From Artocarpus heterophyllus (taxonomy: Eukaryota; Streptophyta; Magnoliopsida; Rosales; Moraceae): a DNA stretch of 64,000 bases. Positions within the stretch are counted from its first letter, which is position 1; each line of letters opens with the position of its first letter. Made by a program: the position numbers and the translations under genes. The notes under the pieces are model-generated. The model was not told the origin of the DNA. It saw nothing but the letters and a program-made list of their open reading frames with translations, and made no database searches. The DNA lies in contig CM046348.1 in NCBI GenBank assembly GCA_025403435.1, forward strand, positions 36,824,052 to 36,888,051, given 5' to 3'. Shown piece by piece: positions 55,560 to 64,000 of the stretch.

Positions 55560-58030
55560 TGAAAGGGTTCTAGAACTTATGCATAGTGATGTTTACGGAC
55601 CTATGAACATCTAGACATGAGGAGGGTATGAGTACTTCGTCACATTTATTGATGATTACTCATGGTATGGTATGTGTACCTAATGCACCACAAAAGCGAA
55701 ACTTACGACAAGTTTAGGGAGTTTTAGGTTGAAGTGGAAAAGCAATTGGGTAGACCGATAAAGGCACTTCGATCCGATTGAGGTGGTGAATACCTTTTTG
55801 ATGAGTTTTTGGAACACTTATTAGAGAATGCGATTTTATCCCATTTAACTGCACCTGATACTCCGCAGCAAAATGTCTTGGCTGAGAGAAGAAATAGGAC
55901 TTTGTTGGACATGGTTAAGTCCATGATGAGTTACTCATCATTGCCTTTATCCTTTTGGGGATATACACTACAAACCGCGTGTTATCTTTTGGACAATGTG
56001 CCTTTAAAATCAATTCCTAAAACTCTTCATGAGTTATGGACTAGGAAAAAGACATCCTTAAACCATATTCGCATATGGGGATGTCTAGCTCATGTCCAGT
56101 TAAAGAAGCAAATAAGTTAGAAGCATGTTCAAATGTTTGTGTGTTTATAGGATATCCAAAAGGGACTAAAGGGGATTATTTCTAAACCCCAAGGAAAATA
56201 AAGTCATGATTTCAACTAATGCAACTTTCCTCGAAGAAAGTTACATGGATGACTTTAAGCCCAAAGCAAAGTGGTGCTTGAGGAGTTAATGAGTGATTCA
56301 ATCACTCAGGGGGTTCCAAATGAAACCGTTCTAATCAGTGTAGAAAAACCAGCCGAACCCAAACAACAACCTAAGGGGCTTCAGCGTAATGGGAAGATCG
56401 GGCGTCAACCTGAAAGGTATATGTTCAACTCAGCCTTCTTGGCTGAACCAGTTGAACATAATAGGGATCCTTACACTTATAAAGAGGCTATAGAGGATAT
56501 TGATTCAAAACTCTAGACAGAGGCCATGAACACAAAGATGAAGTCCCTGGAGGCTAATCGGGTCTAGAAGCTTGTGGATCTTCCCGAAGGGGTAAAACCC
56601 ATAGGGTGTTAGTGGATCTACAAGAGAAAGAGAAGAGTGGATGGAAAAGTCAAAACCTATAAGGCTAGACTTGTAGCTAAGGGATACACACAAAAGAAAG
56701 GAAACAATTACGAGAAAACCTTTCGCCTATAGCCATGCTTAAGTCCATCCACATTCTCTTGTCCATAGCTGCCGCTCTCGACTACGAAATTTGACAAATG
56801 CATGTCAAGACGGCCTTTCTAAATGGCTATCTTGATGAGTTCATTTATATGGTACAACTAGACAGGTTCAAGGCCAAGGGCAGGAGGGTAAGGTTTGTAA
56901 ACTACTAAAGTCAATTTATGGACTTAAGAAGGCTTCCCGTTCTTAGAACATAAGATTTGATCAAGTGATCAAGACTTATGGGTTCGCACAAAATGTAGAT
57001 GAACCATGTGTTTACAAACACATAGGATGGGAACGTGGTTTTTTTTACTGCTCTATATAGATGATATTATGCTAATTGGCAATGACATTGAAGCATTGTC
57101 ATTGGTCAAATTATGGTTAACCAAGCAGTTTGACATGAAAGACTTGGGTAAAGCTAGTATGTTCTCGATATCTAGATTTTTTGGAATAGGAAAAATGGAA
57201 TGATAACTTTATCCCAAGGAAGATACATACATGAAATTCTCAAAAGGTATGCAATGCAAGATTCCAAGAAAGGTGGGCAACCATTTAGGTCTAGAATTAC
57301 CCTTTCTAAGAAAGACTCACCAAAGTCTAATAAAAAAGAGAATACATGAAAAAGGTGCCTTATGCTTTAGCAGTAGGTAGTCTCATGTATGCCATGCTTT
57401 GCACACGACCGGATATTAGTTATGCGGTCAAGATTGTAAGTTGATTTCAGTCGGATCTAGGACCGAACCACTGGGTTGTGATCAAGCATATTTTCAAGTA
57501 CCTAAGAAGGACTCAAGGATATATACTTGTGTATTTAGGGGAGGATTTACCACCTCTAGGATACACTGACTCAGATTTCCAATCCTGTCTAGATTCGAGA
57601 AGAATGACTACTGGTTTTGTGTTTACTCTAGGCGGCGATGCCATTGTTTGGAGAAGTGTCAAGCAAGATTGCACTTTAGATTCAACGATGGAGGCTGAGT
57701 ATGTCGTAGCTAGTGATGCTTCAAAAGAAGTAGTGTGGCTCCACAAGTTCCTTAGGGATCTTGAGTAGTTCTCGGTATGAATAAGGTGGTATCGCTGTAT
57801 TGTGACAATAGTGCAACGCTAGCTAATGCTAAAAAACCAAGATTTCACATGAAAAGTAGGCATATTGATTAGAAGTATCATGTGATAAAGGACTTCGTAG
57901 AGGGTGGGCACATGTTGCTATATGCAAAATCGCGTCTGATGACAATTAGCTGATCCATTCATAAAGACACTAACTGCGAGAGTTTTCAAGAGTCATGTGG
58001 AAGCTATAAGGATGTGGGATTTGTCATATT
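55560..58030 (+). pseudogene. Copia-B pol, integrase to RNase H
   Basis: Resumes where Copia-C interrupted. Integrase continues with FVTFIDDYS near 55640 and 55809-56120 (TPQQNVLAERRNRTLLDMVKS, FWGYTLQTACYLL). RT runs about 56540-57420; its active site at 57054-57065 reads YIDD rather than YVDD. RNase H spans 57478-57990 with MEAEYVVASDASKE, CDNSAT and a damaged C-terminus. Frameshifts and stops are spread over the RT. Confidence 0.9.
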
Positions 58031-58039
58031 TACTCACTT

Positions 58040-58055
58040 AGTGCAAGTGGGAGAT
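58040..58055 (+). other. Copia-B polypurine tract
   Basis: GTGCAAGTGGGAGAT directly precedes the 3' LTR TGTTAGACATG. Confidence 0.75.
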
Positions 58056-59995
58056 TGTTAGACATGCATGTCCTAAAGAGTAAAAATGTAATATGTTTTT
58101 GGAGACATTTTTATCAATAAAGAATTTATTTATTATTCATATACCAAATTGTTGTTCTCTTTATGTTTCTATTTATTTAATGTATAATAAGCAAATAAAA
58201 GTCTAAGACTGTTGGTCTAAGTTTTTAGAATTAGGCATATGATGGACAGATTATGGGAAGGCATGATTCTAAAAGTGACGGTCTAAATTATAAGATTTAC
58301 ACGCGAGGGAATGAAGTTGGGCGCTTTATTCATGCAAATATTGTTATGTTGTCTATATCTCTAACGGGAGATGGTTTGTCTTGGCCATCAGAGGTGGACT
58401 CCACAAATAGAAACATTGTTACATTATCATAGGTGACGATGTATTGGATCGAGACCTAAAGTGTAATTAATTTGGAGTAATAATTCTATCTCAGCAAATT
58501 AATTTACTTTAGAAAATCATATGTGTTGTATCTGAATATTGAAAAGAATAATGAGTCTGTTGTCTTGACTTATGTCTTTTGATGTACCAAAGGGTTGACA
58601 TCCACAATACATATTGGTATGCGTACTAGTACGTTAGAGACATGACTCTAGATGGCATAGACTTGTTATTCATAGATACAGAATCCATAGCTCCTCTTAG
58701 GAGTCGATGATATCCCCTTATATGTGTTATCCTGTAATTGAAAGACTAGAGCGCTCAACCATTTAGATACATAGTTGTAACCGAATGGTATATTGTCTTT
58801 GGATGGTAAGTTTTTTGAAAATGAGATAATGGAATGTAAGATAAAAATAATTGGGAATGTAAGACAGAATTTATCCTTAAGTAGATTATGGATAATTCTA
58901 TGGGGATACAATACATTATGATATGTTATGGAGACTTAGCTATTCGGGCTTTATAATTCTATATAGTTCAAGAATGCAACTCTAAGCTTTTAGTGAAGTA
59001 GCATTAGAGTTGATAATTATGAAATGTATATCTAGAATATTAGGTTCATAATTACCTAGAGCTTGAACTATATAGGTCTATCAGGTTCCCTTTGCTAGCT
59101 CATAATAAATCCTGCAGTGATACGGTGTGCTTTTCTAATAAATTGGTGACTTATGTTAAATTATTAGATTGGTTGAAATTCGATAGGATAAATAATTCAT
59201 GTCTGTTTATCGGTTGAATTAATTTTATAAAAAATTAATTCAAGATAAACTTGTTAAATTATCAAAAATATTTATTTTCCTAGAGATTATCTAGATATGG
59301 TTGTTTTAATCAGATAATTTCTCTATTGGGTTATTTGAATTAAAATAGAAGTCTATGCAAAGAATCTCGGGTGGAAAATAAAAGATTCGTAGGAATCATT
59401 TATTGTAAGTTTGGCAGGACAGTCTTCAGGTTCGGCCTGCTGATGGAGTAAGTTCGGCAAGCCGATCTATCAGTTTGGCCTACCTACAGAACGATAATTT
59501 GATCACACATTTTTACGCGATTTTATCAAATATTGATCTAGATTCAAATTTTTGAGGCCTTATCTAATAAGAACTAACCCTTAGGTCCAACCTCTATAAA
59601 TAGGGAATAAGACTCATAAGTTATTTAGATCAATTGAGAAATCAAGAGTGAGCACTCTATTTTGTGAGTCTCTAAACCTCCGCTAAAGTGCTATTGTTCA
59701 CAAATCACAAATGGTAGTTCTGGGTATTTCTCAATTGGTTGGAAGGAGAGTCATCGGGAAAGAGCTATACATTGTGCATCCACACGCACTCCAATCATGG
59801 ATAGAGAATAGCAAAAAAAACAAGTTGGTTGAAGCTCTTTTGGAACACCTTTCTCTTCATCAATTGTAGGAGCTCTTCGGCACACGAGGTTAGTAAAATC
59901 TAGTTAATTTATGCATATAGCATGTCAAACTTATGTTTTGGAAAATACTCTAGCATAAAAATTTAAAATTTTCACTACGTACTATTTTTCGAACA
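58056..59995 (+). repeat. Copia-B 3' LTR
   Basis: 1940 bp from TGTTAGACATG to TTTTTCGAACA; TATA box at 59594-59603; four-unit array at 59410-59487. Followed by the CAATA duplication. Confidence 0.92.
59410..59487. repeat. Palindrome array in Copia-B 3' LTR (four units)
   Basis: Units at 59410, 59431, 59453 and 59474 (steps 21, 22, 21); the third, TTCGGCAAGCCGAT, and second, TTCGGCCTGCTGAT, are best kept. Confidence 0.9.
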
Positions 59996-60000
59996 CAATA
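59996..60000. repeat. Target-site duplication of Copia-B, right
   Basis: CAATA, matching 40529-40533. Confidence 0.9.
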
Positions 60001-60480
60001 TACAATATACTTTTTAAAACCTAAAAAAATTTTAGAAAATAATTTTTAAAAGCTTCAATAGAATGCTCCATCTTCAAGTTGATTCTTCAAAGAATTAAAC
60101 TATGTAGAAAACCCTAATTCTATAAAGGCAATAAAATCTAAGCGGTAATGAGAGACTGCATCCTATTACAATTGTAATTACATTGATAAGAGCTAGATAC
60201 ATATTTCTAAACTCTAAGGAACTAAAACAAGTAATAATTAAAATTAAATAATAATAATAATCATAATTATCATTCACCATAAATTCCATGATAATAAATA
60301 TTAATATATAAACCCAAGATTGTCATTCACCATAATTATCATACACCATATTAATTTCACATATAGAAACCCTAGATTGTCATCTCTCTAAAATATCAAT
60401 TCAATACATAAGGAGTGAAAATTAGATCACATAATTTATGTCTATAGCATAATCATGATTTCACTCTAATACCCTTAGTT
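60001..60480 (-). other. Copia-D leader and primer site (diverged copia, minus strand)
   Basis: On the minus strand the region reads GGTATTAGAG (60464-60474, primer-site remnant), then ATCATG...ATGCTATAGACATAAATTATGTGATCT, which aligns with the leader of Copia-A/B/C (GATCATGCTATATGAATAAATTAT), and further down GAAGATGGAGCATTC. No palindrome array is seen in the part that is present. Confidence 0.6.
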
Positions 60481-61330
60481 TGAAAAATCGGTTTGATGAT
60501 ACAGTAGAATATAAAAAAAAAAAATTATTCATCATGCAAGAAACTAACTCATGATGTTATAAACAATAAATTAAATCTAATTTAATATAACCATTGGAGA
60601 CCGGAAACAACACTTCTGACTGAACAATTCTTCAACAGCAAATATCTACTGTAAGATCTTCAATGTCATTCTCTTCCTTCAAATCATTGTATGTGTGAGC
60701 ACAACTCAACAAATCTCCACCACAACTATACTCCTTCCAACTGGACTATGTGCTAGAGAAACTAAGAACACTAAAGGGGAGTGATCAAAGCTCTACACTC
60801 TAATTTGCACTGTATCAATCTAATAATAAATAAAAACCTCATGTCTCTATTTATAAAAGTAGTAGGAGGAGTCAGAAGTCTATCAGAATTAGTAGGTAAT
60901 TTTCTCTTTTCTTTATCTACTATTAGTGCCACCCTCTAAGAGATTATCTCCAAAATTTCAACCAATCATAGTGTAGGGATTTGTGATTATCTAAATCATC
61001 CAGGATAAGCCCAATTTAAACAATTCAATTTAAATTAGAACTTAATTATCCAAGGTAATTATCTAATCTAGATAATTATGAATAACTATCCTTTATCTAT
61101 AATTCAAATTCAGCTAGGATTTAAATTAATTATTCAAATACAAATTTAAATAATTAATTATCTAAAATCTTAATCACCAGTTTGAATAATCATTTTCTAG
61201 AATTAATTAGATAATTAATTCTTCAATATTTGGTAGATATAGGCACCACCAGCAATGTGCCTTATGCCCACTATATTCCAATCTAAGACTGTGGCCCACG
61301 TGCCCCATCAGCTTAATGATCGACTCGCAT
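60481..61330 (-). repeat. Copia-D LTR, 3' portion
   Basis: On the minus strand it shows the same landmarks as the other copia LTRs, though diverged: TATA box (CTTTTATAAATAG, 60847-60859), AGTTGGAAGGAG, GTGCTCACACA and an end in TTTTTCA. It lacks the palindrome array near the TATA box. Continues beyond the CACTA insert at 62786. Confidence 0.6.
60847..60859 (-). promoter_or_regulatory. TATA box of Copia-D LTR
   Basis: Minus-strand TTTATAAATAGAGAC, matching the position of the family TATA box. Confidence 0.6.
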
Positions 61331-61354
61331 CACTAGTAGAAACTATAGATTATA

Positions 61355-61545
61355 TGACGGTTTAAAACCGTCATGGTATGTTTTCACGACGGTTAAAAAA
61401 CCATTGTGTAATCATTCATCGTGGTACCAACGAGACTTTTCACGATGGTTTTTTACCGTAGTGGAATCCTTATTTTGGCTCTTGGGATGAGGCTACCATG
61501 ACAGTTTTTACTAAAAACCATCGTGAAAAAATTGCTTTGAAGCTA
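61355..61545. repeat. CACTA subterminal inverted repeats, left
   Basis: Repeated ACGGTTT/AAACCGT and CGATGGTTTTT/AAAAACCATCG pairs, for example TGACGGTTTAAAACCGTCA, a near-perfect palindrome at 61357-61375. Confidence 0.8.
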
Positions 61546-62484
61546 AAAAAATAACCAGAATTTTTGGTTTCCCATAGAATGAATAGTCCCGTATTTTCAC
61601 CATTAATACAATGCCCTGATTTTATAATCACATAATTACATTGAACTATAAAAGTTTTACAAAATCATATATATATTTTTGCATTGTAAAGTCATGTAAT
61701 CTTTTCATGCTTGCAAAAAAGTTGATGGATTCTTAGTATCTAAGTCCATGCATGCTATCATGTGTGAGGTAAAGAAAGAAAAACAAAAATAAATAGAATT
61801 AATAAAATAATAAAAATAAAATTAATTAACTCAAACACAAACACAAACACAAACACACAATCATAGAAGCTTTTCATCAAACATGTGGTCGGCATCACAA
61901 TAATACTTAGGCATTACAAACACATAAAAAGTAACCTATTCTCACACCAAAATGCTAAATATTGTTCAAAGTTCTTTCAAATACCAAATACAAGTAACAC
62001 ATACTAAATGGCAAATAACAAATTAATATAACTAATATTAAAACTAAAACTAAAGCTAAATAACACTAAAATAACCAAATAATACTAAGTTTAGAAATAA
62101 CAATAACACTAAAACTAAAACTAAGGGTTTGAAATTTACCAGCAGTGGTGGAGTCAGTGGAACGTCAAGAGACGAGTTAAACAATGGCATAGTCGGTAAA
62201 ATGTCGAGGGACGAAGATGAACAGTGGCAAAATGCATCGGGTTTGTTAGGGGTTGGGTCGAACGATAGTAGGGTTGTGGAGAGAGTGATAGAGGAATATC
62301 AAAGTCGGTGGAATGCCATGGAGGCTGGGTTTATTAGTGGCTGGGTCATGGGGGGAGGAGTTAGAGAGAGGGGGTTTAAGAGTTAATGGGTTTAAGTTAG
62401 AGAAATTCCAAATAAATAGGGAAGGCCATGGCATTGGCGTTGGATTAAATTTGGGATGGGTACTAAAAATTTTGAATATGCGGA

Positions 62485-62680
62485 GCCTTTCACGGTGGTT
62501 TTTACTAAAAATGGTCATGAAAGGTTAATCTTATATGATGGTTTTTATAAAAATCATCATGAAAGGTTGAATTTTACACGATGGTTTTTGTTAAAAATCG
62601 TCATGTAAAATTACACCTATCATGATGGTTTTTACTAAAAACCATCATGAAAGGTCCTGCATCACTACCATGACAATTTT
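62485..62680. repeat. CACTA subterminal inverted repeats, right
   Basis: Four back-to-back hairpin units near 62490, 62537, 62578 and 62618, each GATGGTTTTT-(4 to 6 nt)-AAAAATCATCATG or close, separated by GAAAGGT-like linkers. Confidence 0.8.
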
Positions 62681-62785
62681 CGTATTTTTAGGTGTGCTCT
62701 CCATGTTTTTACCTCTCCTTACTACGTCGGGTTTTGAAAAAACGTCGTTAAATAAGGGTTGTGTAATCTCAAGTTTCTAGTAGTG

Positions 62786-63236
62786 CGTATACTTCTGTCT
62801 TACCCATGGTAAACCATACTTGTCCAATCTATCATAAAGGAATTAGTGAGTTAGCATTGGGACCCCTATGGACATATCTTATCAAGCTCCAATAATACAA
62901 ATAAATTTATCCTTGATTAATTATCCATTTAATTATTAACTTTAATGTTTCTCCACTATAGACCTGAAGCTGCACTATTGATAATATATTGTATTATAAG
63001 ACTCCTAAAATATAATTCTTGTTCACAACCTCTCATGTTATGTGTATCCCCATAGGTTACCCATAATTGGATAAAGGACTTAGTTTTGTTTTAGTTTCTA
63101 AATATTTATCTCAAAGTTCTGTTACTTTACCATTGCAAAATTAATTCCTTTTACAACATGTACAAAAGGTATATCATCTGGTCACCATATGTATCTAGAT
63201 AAACGAGGCCTCATTACATTTTTCATATGTATCCTT
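62786..63236 (-). repeat. Copia-D LTR, 5' portion
   Basis: On the minus strand, ATCTAGATACATATGGTGACCAGATGATATACC matches GGATACATAGGTGTAACC...GGTATACT of the other copia LTRs. CCTATGGGGATACACA and GAGCTTGATAAGATATGTCC also fall in the same order. The 5' end of this LTR is not resolved. Confidence 0.55.
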
Positions 63237-63425
63237 TTCATATTTTGTTGCTAATTTTTTGGTCACAAAAAGCAGTACGACTCAAAATAATAAACCTATT
63301 GCAACCAAAATTTGGTCGCTCAAAGTTTTTTTTTTTTTGGCACCCAACATTTGGACAAAAAAATTCATTTTATTTAAAATATATTTAAAATTGTTTGCAA
63401 CCAAATGTTTCGTTGCTAATATAAC
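63237..63425. repeat. GCAACCAAA / TTTGGTNGC repeat patch
   Basis: GTTGCTAAT and GCAACCAAA words recur in both orientations, including the imperfect palindrome GCAACCAAAATTTGGTCGC at 63301-63319. This resembles subterminal DNA of a small DNA transposon, but no defined ends or target duplication were found. A T12 run lies near 63328. Confidence 0.35.
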
Positions 63426-64000
63426 TAAATGCAATAACTTCAAATAAATAAATAAATATTAGATTTGAACTTGAGTATATCAAAAGAAATCAATGCAAAT
63501 ATTGACCAACAATAATACACAAGTTTAACACATGCTTTTATTTTTAAGTTGTTACCAATAACTATAACACCCACCTAATATAAGTTTAAAATACATAACA
63601 TACTGATATTAAGTATAAAATGTTAATATAAAAATGTGAAAGACTTTGAACCTTTTAAATTCTTTATATAACTAGAGTATAACTTTACTTCACAAACTTA
63701 AACAGGCTAATGTTAGATTCACAATATAATACTAGTCTCAAAACAAAATTAGCCATGCCATAACTACAGCCTTTAAAAGCATTCAAAAGAAAGCAGTAAT
63801 GAAAAGTCCCAAAACATGTCAACTTTGTCCATAGACACAAGTCCAGAGGTTCAAAGGAGAGTGCCAGCCAACTATCTAGCATCCTACTACTGATGCTGGG
63901 AATTGTCCTTGTCTGCATCACCATATCTAAGTGTGCTTATGCTTAGTAAGTAAAATTAATATGTAACATGATGATTATGTCATGAATGACCTCATATAAT
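63426..64000 (-). other. Possible LTR-like sequence, unresolved
   Basis: On the minus strand TTACTTACTAAGCATAAGCACAC followed by a short GC-richer stretch resembles the 3' part of some gypsy LTRs, but no ends are visible. The open frame at 63685-63924 has no recognisable content. Confidence 0.25.

Larger units (their letters stand above)
40534..59995 (+). mobile_element. Copia-B, Ty1/copia element split by Copia-C
   Basis: LTRs 40534-42517 and 58056-59995 with exact 5-bp duplication CAATA, primer site, leader with array, gag-pol, and polypurine tract. Copia-C occupies 45566-55559 inside the integrase region. Without it Copia-B is about 9.5 kb. The LTRs are clearly diverged by eye, and every coding region has stops. 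Confidence 0.93.
61331..62785. mobile_element. Non-autonomous CACTA transposon, 1455 bp
   Basis: Ends are CACTAGTAGAAACT and, inverted, CACTACTAGAAACT. The flanking triplets are CAT and CGT, an imperfect 3-bp duplication. Both subterminal zones are packed with hairpin-forming repeats of the type CGATGGTTTTTACTAAAAACCATCGTGA, as CACTA transposases require for binding. Interior frames at 62129-62386 (+) and 62246-62518 (-) show no transposase similarity. Confidence 0.9.

Noticed and set aside
62129..62518. Open frames inside the CACTA element as transposase
   Set aside because: They overlap on opposite strands, are under 100 codons, and show no transposase motifs.
1..64000. tRNA, rRNA, organelle-derived inserts, telomere repeats
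   Set aside because: I looked for cloverleaf-type anchors, rRNA-like conserved blocks and TTTAGGG runs and saw none; the tRNA-like matches are primer binding sites.

Overview
The window is a stack of nested transposable elements from a flowering-plant nuclear genome. I see no convincing host protein gene and no tRNA, rRNA or CRISPR locus. Plant origin follows from the element types: Tekay/Del-like Ty3/gypsy chromoviruses, Tat- and Athila-like gypsy elements, a long-LTR Ty1/copia family, and non-autonomous CACTA and hAT DNA transposons. The species cannot be told. Clade and copy labels (Tekay-1/2, Copia-A to D) are mine.

Layout. 1-1490: 3' end of a gypsy element (integrase tail plus LTR, + strand). 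1491-3640: AT-rich DNA with a degenerate tandem repeat of about 86 bp. 3640-24060: a three-level nest on the minus strand. A decayed Athila-like element (LTR about 23242-24060, tRNA-Asp-type primer site, gag scraps at 22950-23130 and 3640-4382) is split by Tekay-1 (4383-22949, LTRs 2.3 kb, old). Tekay-1 is split inside its integrase gene by Tekay-2 (7701-16752, nearly identical LTRs, young). 24060-28855: a Tat-like gypsy element on the + strand, cut off at the start of its extra RNase H. 28856-32066: a 3.2-kb solo-LTR-like block. 32067-40037: Copia-A with a truncated 5' LTR. 40534-59995: Copia-B, split by a second copy of the same family, Copia-C (45566-55559), whose 3' LTR carries a MITE-like insert and a 573-bp hAT element. 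60001-63236 plus 40038-40533: leader and LTR of a diverged copia relative on the minus strand (Copia-D), interrupted by a 1.45-kb CACTA element. 63237-64000: a repeat-rich patch and LTR-like DNA.

Only Tekay-2 looks recent. It has tRNA-iMet primer site, polypurine tract, 5-bp target duplication, LTRs differing by 9 substitutions and 2 small indels, and a gag-pol frame broken by one in-frame TGA. All other coding regions are relics with many stops and frameshifts.

The most unusual signal is a short interrupted palindrome, consensus TTCGGC-(CT/AG)-GCCGAA, repeated at a strict 21-22 bp spacing in twelve separate arrays. These lie in LTRs or leaders of elements that are otherwise unrelated (Tekay-type gypsy, a solo LTR, and the copia family). 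In Copia-B the array has six units in the 5' LTR and four in the 3' LTR, so unit number has changed since that insertion.
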